Positions 26,151 through 38,330 of a DNA stretch of 64,000 nucleotides are shown here, in pieces. The DNA is taken from the NCBI RefSeq assembly GCF_036373705.1, contig NC_089858.1, forward strand, positions 12,773,501 to 12,837,500. Reading direction: 5' to 3'. Position numbers and translations under genes: made by a program. Under the pieces are notes generated by a model. The model was not told the DNA's origin. It saw only the letters and a list, made by a program, of their open reading frames with translations, and made no database searches. Position 1 is the stretch's first letter, and each line of letters begins with the position of its first letter. This stretch comes from Amia ocellicauda (taxonomy: Eukaryota > Chordata > Actinopteri > Amiiformes > Amiidae).

Positions 26151-29100
26151 ATGGGCAGTCTTTCTGGTCTGGTTCTGGATGAGACCCACTGTCTCCTGGC
26201 ACTGTGCCAACATCCGAGCTGCTGGGAGACAGAGCGGCGCGTCAGTAATGGCATGCCCAGGTACGGCAAGGCCAGGACACAGCCCACAGTGGTGCCCACG
26301 CAAGAAGGTACATCCCTGTGTCTCGCAATAAGGGTTCTGAATTGTACTAAAATGAAAAACACCTTAAATCTGTGTTACCTTATTCAGTGAAGCAGTTTTC
26401 TCCATAAATAGCACACTGCAGTGTCTTTGGTGCGTTGAACTGCTTTGTGCAAATTAGCTTAAAACTCAAGGAACACTTCAGTTGCAATTTGTCCTTAGGC
26501 ATCACTGTCAGAAATGTAATCCACCCCCCACCCCCACCAACTGAAGGAATAAACTAGGCATGCAGGACAGTAAGTGGATTTCACCTTAAGTGTTCTTTGA
26601 GTTAAAACATCATGAAACACATCAATGTCAATGCTACGATAAACACTGGACACTGAATATTTATAACTATTTATAGAGCTCATTAATAATGAGCTCTTGT
26701 TAGCTTTCAAAGTGTGTTTTCATGTTGCTCAGAGGGGCTGCCCACATTGAAGATCGTGACCGTCCCAACAGGCGGGGAGCAGGGTAGGCTGCAGTCATTC
26801 TCCAACACAAACCGCTGGGGCTACAGTCCCACAGACCTCTCAGCCACCCCCCCGTCCAGCTCCATACTGAGCTACTGTCAGGACCAGAGCTTCATCATGG
26901 AAAGGTGAGGGAAGCCACAGTGGGGACAATAAAGCCCCACATTTGTCTTCTTTATTTGTCTGCCGTTATGAATATGATAAAGTTGCTGTTTATGGCTAGT
27001 TAATTAATAATAAATTACAAATAAGTATAAATGCTAAATATATTGTTAAGTATGCCTGATCTGCCCACAGAATGAATTTAGAGATGTAACTGCACTGTGT
27101 TTTACAGCAGTATTTCTGTACAAATGTTTTCCTGCAATACCAAATCACTGTGTCAGCCGTTTTCATTGGATCCCCTGACCCTGAAAGCGCTCAGTGTGTA
27201 GGCTGCCGGTATAGGATTGTACAGTTTGCGATCTACAATGTTCTGTGGGATGTTTGGCTCCAGTGATGTGGTGTTGTATTATTTCTGTGCAGTGTGGAGA
27301 CCATTCACTTCCCTGGGCTCAACTCTCCCAGAGCTCCTGAGCGCCTGAGGCAGGGAGACAGGGACCCCAGGGCTGGGGGCCCACCTGGCAGAAACAGCAA
27401 GGATGTCAAGGTGTGTATTTCTTAAGGCACTCAAACTCACACACACTCACAATGGTGCACAGTCACTTACACAGACTCACACACTCACAGAGACACCAAC
27501 ACATTATCACAATGACAGTCACACAGACACTCATGCACATGCAAATCCACACACACAGACACCCACTCACACAAGCACATGCACGTCTGCCCACAGAAGG
27601 TAATGCAACCATAACGACCGTGGGTGGGAGTCCTGTAAAGACTTTTCCTTCCCGAAAATCTCTCGGGCCCAAGCTACTTAACCCTGACTGTGTGTTTCTC
27701 TCTTCGCAGCTCAGCCAAGCCCAGTTCAGTCTGGCAGACTGTGGCGCTGTCCGCTCCAGTGGCCTGGGCTCGGTGGTGGTGTGGGTGCCCAGTCTGAGCC
27801 CCCACAGCCCCTCCCTCTGCAGGTAACCAGCCAGCCAGCCAGTGTTGAGTCTGTGTGGTCTTTTCTCTGGGGGGGGTCACCATCGCGTTGACTGACCACT
27901 GTTCTCTGTTTGCTGTGGCTTCTGTCTGTGTGTTTGCATGGCCACAGACATCAGTACACCCGTTTTAAGAAAAATTTTTTTTTTTTTTTATGCGGCTGCT
28001 ATCTTCCCGTCTCCAGAACAAACTCTCCACAGATCAGCACAAAGGAGCTGGTGTGCAGCCTCCCACCCTGCCAGACTCGCAGCACCCTGGAGCCGGTGAG
28101 AGAGACCACCCTGCATCCACCTATGAACTTAATAATGTTGTTTAGGTGTTACGCAACCTCTGTGTTTTCTATGTTTGTCTGTTTCTTGCAATAGAAAAGG
28201 AAGAAGAAGCCGACTGATCCCCTTCGGTCCCAGGCGGCCCACCTGAGAGCCGGCGGACTGAGGGCAGAACGGGCAGGGTGGGGTGCAGGGGGTGCCAGGT
28301 CTCAGGTTTTCCCATGCTCTGGGCAGGAGACGCACCCTCAGAGTGGTGAGGTTAACAGGCCGCAGAACACAGATCCCATTAGAGAGCCCCCCCAACAGAG
28401 GCAGGACAGCACCCCCCTCAGGAATAGACCAGCGGTGTTCAATGGCGTCAGGGACAGGACTATTGGCAGGGGCCCCTCACTTGGGCCCCGGGGTTCCCAG
28501 TACAAATTGGACAGCACGGTAAGAGAGGCAGCCACTGCCCAGCACTGATCCAAACACTGTGAGGTCAACTGCTTCCTTCTCCTCCTTTTCCCTCTCCCTC
28601 TCCCCCTCCCCCTGTGTGTCAATGTCAGTGTGCTGTTGTTGGTCCCACAGCCGTTGCCCCAGGATGGGGAGAGGAGTGTGGACTGGAAAAGCCTAAGAGG
28701 GCAGCCCTACCTCTGGAGGAAATACGCCCACATCGCTGAGCAGGGCAAGAAAACCAGGACGACTGCCCCTGAGCCCCCGCCACCTCAGCACTCGGCAGAC
28801 TTTGTGTTTTACCCCCTCTCTAGTGCAGCAGGACGGACACTGCCCTGTGACCACAGTTGCTCTCTGGCTCTAGGTGGGTAAGGCCTTGTTTGATGCGTTA
28901 GGCCGGCGGTGGCCGACCCCGGAGCCTGAAGAGTCTCCAGTCCTGCAGGTGTTCCAGGTCTCCCCAAACCCTCAGTCATTGATGGACATTAGTTTGTTTT
29001 CACGAATTAAAACCCGGACCCCCCCACAAAGCAGACTCCTATACATTGAGGGCCATTTCCATAAAACTTTGACACGATGTTTGATTTACTATTTATATTT

Positions 29101-30984
29101 AATGTACACTTCAATTGTAAATATGAAAAACAAACAGTAATTTGTTTAACAACTAAATACAATTCAACTAAAATATCTCATTGTCTTCTCGCCCTCAGTG
29201 GAGTTTGTTTGACTGGAAGAGTAGTACACAACAGATATAGGGCCTTTTCCAAAGCTGGTGAGAAAGGAGATTTATACACAAGGCAGGGCAGCAAGTGTGA
29301 TTATTATAGCTACTGTAACACACTGACAGCCTGTATACTCACAATGGGACAGAAATAAAAAAAAGAAATGATCTTCATTAGGTAAAAATCTACACATACA
29401 AAAATGAATAAACTGTGCTCTGTATGTGTTGTGTGTGTTGTGTTGTGTGTGTACAGGGCCCCTGCAGCACCACTGTTCCCAGTGCGAGGGGGCACAGTGG
29501 CAGTCTGGCTACAGTGTGGTCGGGTCCCTGGAGGCCCCTCCCTCCCTGGACACCAGTCCCCTTTCACGTGACTCCCAGACCCAGGTGAGCCCCAGCACAA
29601 CCTGCCCTCAACTTACACAGGGTGGTCAGTGTTAGGTGTGTCTTTCTGTGAGTGTTGGGTGTGTCTCAGGGAGTTGGGTGTGTCTCAGTGAGTTGGGTGT
29701 GTCTATGTGGGTGTTGGGTGTGTCTCTGTGAGTGTTGGGTGTGTTTCTGTGAGTGTTGGGTGTGTCTCTGTGGGTGTTGGGTGTGTCTCTGTGGGTGTTG
29801 GGTGTGTCTCAGTGAGTTGGGTATGTCTCAGTGAGTGTTGGGTGTGTCTCTGTGGGTGTTGGGTATGTCTCTGTGGGTGTTGGGTGTGTCTCTGTGGGTG
29901 TTGGGTGTGTCTCAGTGAGTTGGGTGTGTCTCAGTGAGTGTTGGGCGTGTCTCAGTGAGTGTTGGGTGTGTCTCAGTGAGTGTTGGGTGTGTCTCTGTGA
30001 GTTGGGTGTGTCTCTGTGGGTGTTGGGTGTGTCTCAGTGAGTGTTGGGCGTGTCTCAGTGAGTGTTGGGTGTGTCTCAGTGAGTGTTGGGTGTGTCTCTG
30101 TGAGTTGGGTGTGTCTCTGTGGGTGTTGGGTGTGTCTCAGTGAGTTGGGTGTGTCTCTGTGGGTGTTGGGTGTGTCTCTGTGGGTGTTGGGTGTGTCTCA
30201 GTGAGTTGGGTGTGTCTCAGTGAGGGTGGGGTGTGTCTCAGAGAGTTGGGCGTGTCTCAGTGGGTGTTGGGTGTGTCTCTGTGGGTGTTGGGTATGTCTC
30301 AGTGAGTTGGGTGTGTCTCTGTGGGTGTTGGGTGTGTCTCTGTGGGTGTTGGGTGTGTCTCTGTGGGTGTTGGGTGTGTCTCAGTGAGTTGGGTGTGTCT
30401 CAGTGAGGGTGGGGTGTTGTCACTCAGCTCCAGGGCAGCAGCAGCAGCTGTGACTGGGAGCTGGGCTGCGGCACCAACCCTCCCTTCAACCCCCTGCTGA
30501 TCCCTGAGGACACAGCGCCACAGCAGCACAGGGCCGGTGAGACATGACTGCATTTCATATACACACACAAGCTACATATGTATACTGCTCACTTACATCA
30601 CACACATGCACTCTCATGCACACATTTGTGTATTTTCATGAATGTATTGATTTATCATAATTTTACAATGATTACGGTGTAATGTTTTACTTTCTCTCCC
30701 TCTCTATCCCTCTTTCACACCTTCCCTCTCTCTCTCATTCTCTCTCTCTTCCCCCCTTTCCGTCCTCAGAGTTGGGAGAGGGCGGCACAGCCAGTGCAGA
30801 GAATGCCTGTTCAGACACAAGAGCACTGGAGCAGATGGAAAGAGGAGCGAGAGAGGAAAGAAAAGAGAGGGAGGGGAGAAACGGAGTCAGGGCTGCAGTC
30901 CACTCAGCGCCCCTTCCACTGCCGCCCCCCCTCCCCCCGTGGGACCCACAGGCAACCCCACGCCACACCAACACCCCCATCTAG
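26151..30984 (+). CDS. c9orf43: C9orf43 homologue, uncharacterised protein
   Basis: Ten exons, 26151-26307, 26733-26904, 27293-27410, 27710-27822, 28017-28095, 28195-28518, 28651-28873, 29457-29584, 30428-30536 and 30770-30984, join in phase to 545 residues, longer than the roughly 460 I recall for human C9orf43. The identification rests on the N-terminal pattern DETHCLLALCQHPSCW followed by LPTLKIVTV, on a later VVVWVP block, and on position head to head with POLE3. The middle and C-terminal parts are basic, Pro/Arg-rich and probably disordered. A KKK-containing segment opens exon 28195, and a segment SVDWKSLRGQPYLWRKYA is encoded about 28675-28730. No catalytic domain is visible. An RFX X-box upstream suggests expression in ciliated or testis cells. 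The poly(A) signal is at 31216. The exon chain is well supported; function is unknown. Confidence 0.8.
29628..30416. repeat. minisatellite array, about 790 bp, in intron of the C9orf43 homologue
   Basis: About 40 tandem units of two related lengths, TGGGTGTGTCTCTGTGGGTGT (21 bp form) and TTGGGTGTGTCTCAGTGAG (18-19 bp form), alternate in higher-order blocks. They lie between exons 29457-29584 and 30428-30536 and end a few bases before the acceptor at 30427. Confidence 0.92.
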
Positions 30985-31215
30985 TCACAGGAGAGAGAGA
31001 GAGAGAGAGAGGCTGCAACAAGAAACAGACTGCATTGTGGGTAGGCTGGAGGTTACAGTTCAAGGCCTGGAGGTACATTTGAAGGGGCAGAAGAAGCTCT
31101 TGTAGCAGAAGAACAAGGTGGACTCACTGACTTACTGTATTGCCCAGACTGGTAATCAGGTGTCTAATAACAAACAATAGGACCCAATATCATCAGCTGT
31201 AGCACCAACAAATAT

Positions 31216-31221
31216 AATAAA
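31216..31221 (+). other. C9orf43 homologue poly(A) signal
   Basis: An AATAAA lies about 230 bases after the stop codon of the C9orf43 homologue. Confidence 0.6.
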
Positions 31222-31229
31222 AGATGTAG

Positions 31230-34200
31230 TTCATTTTTCTTATCCTTAAGATTCTTTCTTTACAGAGCGTATCTGCAAGATAGCAACACTGGCTGGGGTG
31301 GTACAGTCATGGGCCCATAGTGCGTATATATTGGCCAGGGTGTTTGTAGACAGACTGCTGTGCAATGCCTGTGTTAAATGGACAGGCCCTTAACTACAGG
31401 ACGAGAAGAGGACAGACAGGGTGCAGTCTGGGTGTTGGTGTCTGTGCACCTTTTTCATTTTCACACACCCAGTTCAGCCCAGAAAAGTATCCCCTCTGCC
31501 AACACTAGGTGTCACTGCAGGGCCTGGGAGGCAGCAGGGCAGAAGGCTCAGAGAGATTTAAATTCACACAATGCTGAACTCCAGATCTCTAACGGCTGCT
31601 CTGATGAAAAAATTGGTATGAATAGTGTATTGTAATTAGTAGCCTGATACACCCCTCTCTCAGACACAGAACAGTACAGTGGAGTTTAGTGCAGTGCCGC
31701 ACAGTGCTGTCCTGTGCAACGCTGTGCTATAGTGCACTGTGCCGTGTGGCGTGGCACTGTGCCCAGATATCCCGGAGAGTGCAGTATGTGTCTTGACTTG
31801 GCACTACCCCCCCGGGGCGTCTGAGCGCTGGGTGTGAAAGTGGCACCCAGCTGGGGTCGGGCGGGGGCAAGGGCCTGTGGGGCGCCAGGGCGTCCTCTGT
31901 CCCTGTCTGCTCTCACACCTCGCAGGGCCAGCGCTCTGAGGGAAGCAGCCGTCACAACAGTGAGCCAAGAGGAGGGAGGGAAACGTATATATTTTTTTCA
32001 TTTCAGCGCTTTTCCACTTCATATCCTGTGTGTGTAGGTAACCCCCCCGCCTCCCTCCACCACACTCACACACACACTCACTCATACACATACACCCAGT
32101 TCAGCCCAGAAAATTATTCCAGGTGGGAGCAAAAGAAACAGAAGGCAGGGTGGCACAAATCTTGGAGAGCCATTTGCAGTGGGAATGTGCAGGTACTGGA
32201 TGACTCTACAGGACATGGAGCACACCTGGACACCCCAGGTACACAATGGACAGTGTGTGGCTGTAGTGTCTAGTCTGGGAGATGGAGGGGGGGTTAAGGG
32301 TATCTCCCCTGTTCTAGCTGTCATCGCTGCTATTAAGTACAGTGCAGGAATGTACAGCCAGTAAGAGAGTCCACCTGCCCCCTCCCATCAGCCAGAGCCT
32401 CTCAGCTCCCATAACTCTGCCAGGTCAATGAGCCCCATTGTGGTCCACCTACCCCATACCTGACTCTTACCCGCACTGCTGCCTGCCCAGGTGTGTGGGT
32501 GAGGGGCAATAGGGGATGCTGTAGCAGTAAAAGGTGCACAGACAGACACACAGAACCTGCAGTCAGGCAGGGGATGTGCATCTCACCAGTGTGTCCATGG
32601 CGGGTTAATGCGTGCCAGTGTTAGGATGGGCTGCACACAGTTATACTGGGAGATCTCATGTAATGACGACAACATTGTAATAACAACATAGTGACCCTTT
32701 ATTTCCTGATTACAGTTATAATTGTAATTGCACTGTGAATTAAACTATGTGTCAGACAGAGGAGAGCTCTGGTTGGGGTTAATGTTCAACCCAGATGAAG
32801 TTTGGGACTTGTTCATGAGGAATGTGTCTGACCTTTGACCCCGGGGGTGTAGTGTCATGTGTTGGGTTAAGGTGCAGTTGAGGCGACACAGCTGATTCTA
32901 CAAAGCGGACAGAGGCTGACTGGGATCTGGCTTGGGGGGGTTGGGTGATTAACACACTAAACAGTGCCAGAGAAATATGTGTGTGTCTGTGTGTCTGTTT
33001 GCATCTGTCTGCGTCTGTCTGTCACTCACAGTGTAACGAGCGTGGCGTGACTATTTTGCACGCACACACATGCTCACACACACAGACAGACACACTGACG
33101 TGTGAGCGCACATACACATACACACACACGCATACACATAGTATAAGATGTCTGTTTTTTCCCCTCCAGCACCTCTCCACCCCCCCCACCCCCACGGAAT
33201 GTCTCACCTCCCTGCATTGACGTTAAACACTTGCTACAAAATATAAAAACAAACACACAAAAACAAACAGTTACATCAGTGGAATAGTAAACTGAGACAC
33301 ACAGACTCTTTCCCTCTCTCTCTCGCTCTCCCCTTAACATCTCCCTCCCTGTGCACAAACCCCCACCCCCCCACTCAATTAATTCAAATTCACACTCTGA
33401 TCATGCTGGACACTTCTCCCCCCCACCCTCTTCAAAACCCCCTCCACTCCGTATGGCTCTTCGCCTTCCAACTGGGAGGATGAATACATTGAAATCCTTG
33501 CACTTATTTATTTCTTTGTCTGCAATGTTACTCAATGTGCGTTAATAAAAGAAAATAAGAAAATGTCGGGCGAGGGCTCAAAGCGCAGGAGTGAGTGCAG
33601 GATTAGTGACAGGGGGAGCAACAGTGTAGGGGTAGGTCAGGGCAGAGTGAAAAGTACTTTAAGGTAAGAGAGCTGGACGGTCTGGGGGGGGGCTTAGGTA
33701 TGACAGGTGCAGTGTGAGCAGGTGTGTCTTGTCAGGAAGGGGGTCAGGGGCTGGGGGATCCTGGAGGATGTGTGGGCTCCCGCTCTGGAAATATTTGTCC
33801 TCTGGGGTAATAATGACTGGCAGGGGCCCAGCAAACAGGACTGTGAGCCTTCTCACCGCCCCCCCCCCAGTCTCCTTCGTCACCTCCCTGTGCAGCAAGC
33901 AAACACATCCTGCTATTGTGAGCCTGGAATTTCAGCAATGTAGGCTGGGATTTCTTTTTTTTTTGTCTGATTCTGTTTCCCTTAAAAACAAGGTGATTTT
34001 GAACTTCCGAAGTATCCCAACCCTGTCCTTGCCATGGTTTTCCCTCTGCTCTCCTCGTGTGTGTGTGAGAGAGAGAAAGTGTAATTGTGCTGGTGCGTGC
34101 GTATTTGTGCATGGGTATGCGAGAACATGTGTGCGTGTGTACATGTGTGTTGTGAGTGAGAGTTTGAGTGATTGTGTGACTGGAGTGAGTGTGTGTGAGT

Positions 34201-35160
34201 GAGAAACAGAGAGGCGTTCGAGACTAATCCACAACCCATCTGACACACTGTCTGTAGCTGCAGTGTGATGTGTTAGTCAGTACTCCATTCTTGCTTCTCA
34301 CAGTTTCTCTGACAAATATGTGCCATAACACATTTCCTGTGTTTCATAACAGTGAGAGTTGAACGCCCAACACAAGGCCTGCCTGGACATCCACAAAAAC
34401 ACTTTTTATTTATCTATTTTAGAAAAATTGCTCTCGTTATGTCTTTGTCCTTTCCTTACTGCTGACCGTGGTGTTGACAATGGCGGAAAAGTACGGCACT
34501 TCCTGCGAACACAAACAACGCAGGAGAAAGGGAACCCGAGCTTCCTGGAATATAGTCTGCAGGGGGAGGGAGATTGGAGGGGGGGGGCAGCTCAGACGTA
34601 AGAGGCGCCTATCATGTCTGGGAGTCACCGCTTCCACTCGCTCACAAACACACAAAAATCTACACACAAAGGGGAACCCGTGTTCCCCTCGGTCAGAGTT
34701 TCCACTCTGGGTTTTCCCTGTTCCCACTCGCTCTTCCTGCCTGAGCCAGGAGGCACGCAGGCTGACCTGCCCTGACTGACCGCACACACAACAGCACAGC
34801 CCTCTGTTCTGAATTCAGTGTGTATAAGTGTGTCTATGTATAGGTGTGTGTGTTTTGATTCGTGTATCTGTAAGAAGACGTGCATATGACAATGCTACAG
34901 TGAACTCATGTGAATCTTCTGAAGAATAAGTACAGTTTTGTATACTGTAAATTTATCTTAGCAAACCTAAACTGTACATATAGTGCATATAAATACGCTT
35001 CAGTTGTGCTTGACTTTCCTCTGTTGAATAAGGCTCCTATAGACTTGGTAGAGTCCATTCATTGTCTTGCTTTAGTGCAGATCAGTGTGTTGTAGTGCAG
35101 TCTAGTGTAGTGAAGTCTCCCTGTCCTTCTCTCTGTCTCTCTCTCTCTCTCCCCCTCTTA
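31230..35160. other. intergenic region, no gene seen
   Basis: This stretch holds GT/CA-rich low-complexity sequence (about 32985-33140 and 34060-34210), a short duplicated segment (ACCCAGTTCAGCCCAGAAAA near 31468 and 32094), and a DR1-type nuclear receptor half-site pair at 32829-32841. No exon chain or RNA gene is supported. Confidence 0.6.
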
Positions 35161-35200
35161 CTCCCCCTCTCCCTCAGTGCCGTAAATTTCCCAGTCCCTG

Positions 35201-35240
35201 TGATGTCACAGAGGGGCTGTCAGGCAGCAGCTATAAGGGA
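35201..35240 (+). promoter_or_regulatory. CCN1-like promoter: CRE-like site and TATA box
   Basis: TGATGTCA (35201-35208) resembles a CRE/AP-1 site, and TATAAGGG (from 35232) resembles a TATA box. They place a start near 35262 and give a leader of about 330 nt to the ATG at 35597. Known CCN1 genes are immediate-early with CRE and SRE control; no clear CArG box was found here. Confidence 0.5.
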
Positions 35241-35596
35241 GAGAGCGGGGCTGTGCTCCTGCTCAATGAACTGGGGCTGTGTGGCTCTATGCATCGAGAG
35301 AGAGAGGCAGCTTGGCCAACTGACCGGTGTACCCTTTAGTACACCCACAAAACAACTGAGACCGGCGCCCAGAGAATCTCCAGACTGACAGACAGACAGA
35401 CAGCTCTCTCCTGGGTCTCCCATGCAACTCTGGACTCTGCTCTCTTTGCACAGCACACTTGCATCTCCTCTTTTGTTTGCAACTGAATAATCTTTTGTAT
35501 ATATAGTCATTTTTATTTTACATTTTGTTGGGCAGACTGTTTCTATTTATTTAGTGTTATTATTTAGTTTTCCTGTGAGGAAGATTGTGGGACAGG

Positions 35597-35912
35597 ATGT
35601 TTGCGGTGCCTGTGGAGTGGACTGGCATGTCCTGCCTGCTTCTGCTGTCCTGCGCTCTGCAGCTGGTGAGTTCATACTGTACACTGACCTGCAGGAGACC
35701 TGTCAAACTGACCGGGCCGCCCGTCTCCATGAGTCTTCAGTGCGTGTGTGCTCTGCCTGTATAAACTCTCACAGTTTCTACTGTGAGCTGCTGGTGAAAG
35801 TGGGGCTCAGTTTATCATGCTGGGGCCAATGGGTTTGTGTGGGAGAAGGGAGAGATGAGAGCCCACACCACAATGCATTCAATACTGAACTGGAGCTTGT
35901 GTATGTTGATAT

Positions 35913-35952
<40 letters not shown>

Positions 35953-37072
35953 ACTGGACATTACTGACCAGGATTGTGTGCTTCCTGCTCTCACTCCCAG
36001 ACCTGGACAGCACTGCTCAGGAGCTCTATAAATATCTGGGCTGCTGGGGAGGCTCCGGGGCAGCTGTGCTCTGGAAAGCTGCCCGTTGGGTTGCAACAGA
36101 TTCCTGCATCTTTTTTTAAAGGCCGGCGCTTGGCTAATCCAGGACTACCTGTGAAAATAATCTGATTTATTCAGCAGATTCTGTGACCCCAATGACTGTA
36201 CTGCACTGCACTGAAGCAGACCGCTGCCGCAGGGTCACTGAGTTGACTTGGCTGTGCTGAACTTTAGTGTGCTGGACTGCTGCTGCAGAGTGACTGACTG
36301 CACTTGACTGCACTGGACTGTCACTGACAAGAATCACTGACTGAGCTTTTTCAGGCTACTATATTGCTGCTGCAGATGTACTGACTGTAGTGAACTGTAC
36401 TATCACTGACAGACGAGTTACGGACTGTCCTTTCTGCACTATACTATACTGTACTTTACTACACTATACTGTACTGTACTGTACTGTACTGTACAGCATT
36501 GCACTATATACTGTACTGCAGTGCTGTCTGCGGTGTCAGTCAGGCTCAGTGTCATGTCTGCGAATGCGGAGCTGTAAGCCTGTATTCACCAGGCTGCGGA
36601 GGGGTAGCAGGCAGGGCTGTGCTGCAGTGCCCACCCAATGTCTCAGTGACAGCTTCGAACGCCAATAACACTTTCCCTCTCTCTCTCCCCCAGGTGGAGA
36701 GTGACTGCCCACTGCAGTGCCCACCCTGCCCCTCTTCGTCCCCCCGCTGCCCCCCCGGGGTGAGCTGGGTACAGGACGGCTGTGGCTGCTGTAAAGTGTG
36801 TGCCCGCCAGTACAACCAGGACTGCAGCGCCAGCCAGCCCTGCGACCACATCAAGGGCCTGCACTGCCACCTAGGGGCTGGAGGAGCCCCAGAGCGCGGG
36901 CTGTGCAGAGGTGCGTGCAGGACGAATGGGCCCGGAGGGGAGGGATAGGGAGAGACAGCAAGGGGGAAGTTAAGGGATGGATGAGGGGGTGGGGGAGGGA
37001 GAGAGAGGGAAGGAGGGATACATGAGATGGCTGTCCTTTCCTGCCCTGTTCTGCTCTGTCTAACACAACCCC

Positions 37073-37120
<48 letters not shown>

Positions 37121-38330
37121 CCCTGCCCTGTAGCCCAGGCCCAGGGCCGGCCATGTGAACTGGGGGGTCGTGTGTACCAGCACGGTGAGGCCTTCCAGCC
37201 CAGCTGCCAGCACCAGTGCAGCTGCATGGACGGGGTGGTGGGCTGCCTGCCCCTGTGCCCCCCACAGCTTCCCCCACCCCCCCAGCCCTGCTCCCGCCCC
37301 CGAGTTTCCCGTCCCCCCGGCCGCTGCTGTCAGGAGTGGCTTTGTAACGATGAGGATGAAACAAGCAACCACATCTCAGAGGATGCCCCCTCGAACCCAG
37401 GACCCCACAGACCCCACAGACTTGATGGCAATGAGATCCTTGCCCCAGGGCACACCTCCATCCTGCACCCCTTCCCCCTGCTGCCTCTCCTGCCCCACAG
37501 CCACCTGCCTCCAGTGCATAATTACCCCGGTGAGTGGAGGGGAGAGGAGTGTGACTGTGTGACTGTGGTGTTGTATTGTTAACAGATGATTGCATAACTA
37601 TCTGCAACTGTGCTGTGCTGTGTCAGTGTGTGTTGGTGTATTAGTGTGTTATTGTTTGTCTCTCTTCTATAGAATGGAATTCTCAGCCCCAGTCACATGT
37701 CTTGGATCCACCCACGTGCTTCCTGCAGACCACCGATTGGTCAGAATGCTCAGCCACCTGTGGGTTGGGCATCTCCAGCCGTGTAACCAATAGCAATGCA
37801 GAATGCCGGCTGGTCCGAGAGACGCGACTCTGCCAGATCCGACCCTGTGACCTCGACCTGACCCCACAGTTTGAGGTAAGACAAGACAGCCAGTTTGATT
37901 GTCTTTGCAGTCTGCTCTCTGCAGTAAACAATGTCCTGTCCTGTATAGAGGTATGTGTCTCCTGACCCCTCTCTCACTCCCTCCCCTTCCTTTCCCCTCT
38001 CTCTGTGTGTAGAAGGGGCATCAGTGCCGAAGGACAGTGCGCCCCCAGGAGCCAGTGCGTGTGGAGTTCGCAGGCTGCGCCACAGCCCGCCGCTACCGGC
38101 CACGGGCCTGTGGGTCCTGCCAGTCCTCCGGCCAATGCTGCACCCCTTCGCTGACCCGCACGGTGCGGTTGCACTTCCACTGCCCTGATGGCGAGAGCTT
38201 CACACGCAGTGTCATGTGGATCCAGCGCTGCCACTGCCAGAAGGGGCTGGGCTGCCAGGGCAGGGGGGGGCAGGTGGGTGGGAGCCCCTCCGTCAGTCTG
38301 CACAACGACATCCATACCTTCTCGCACTAA
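35597..38330 (+). CDS. ccn1l: CCN1/CYR61-like matricellular protein
   Basis: Five exons, 35597-35665, 36694-36910, 37134-37529, 37673-37875 and 38013-38330, join in phase to 400 residues, with one domain per exon as in all CCN genes. A signal peptide ([20 protein letters not shown]) is followed by an IGFBP module with GCGCCKVC (about 24-95), a VWC module with [19 protein letters not shown] (about 98-165), a Pro/His-rich linker, a TSP1 module with [18 protein letters not shown] (about 240-285) and a C-terminal cystine knot (about 296-375) with all ten cysteines, ending NDIHTFSH. That ending resembles the NDIHKFRD end of CCN1, which favours CCN1 over CCN2, CCN3 and CCN4; CCN5 lacks this knot. 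The protein is secreted and acts through integrins and heparan sulfate. It is 19 residues longer than the 381 I recall for human CCN1, mostly in the linker. The exact fish paralogue is not resolved. Confidence 0.9.
35914..35951. repeat. (ATT)n microsatellite
   Basis: A perfect ATT run in the first intron of the CCN1-like gene. CTGTA-type low-complexity sequence follows further on at 36440-36520. Confidence 0.9.
37077..37116 (+). repeat. (CT)n tract upstream of a CCN1-like exon
   Basis: About 19 CT repeats lie just before the acceptor at 37131-37133 and form an unusually long polypyrimidine tract for exon 37134-37529. Confidence 0.9.

Noticed and set aside
29652-30204. chain of short open frames with VGCVSVSV repeats, and a CRISPR-like look
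   Set aside because: The units are directly adjacent with no spacers; this is a eukaryotic minisatellite inside an intron.
36552-37607. 351-codon open frame on the minus strand
   Set aside because: It lies opposite CCN1-like exons and a CT repeat, crosses their introns, and has no recognisable domain; it is an antisense shadow of a GC-rich gene.
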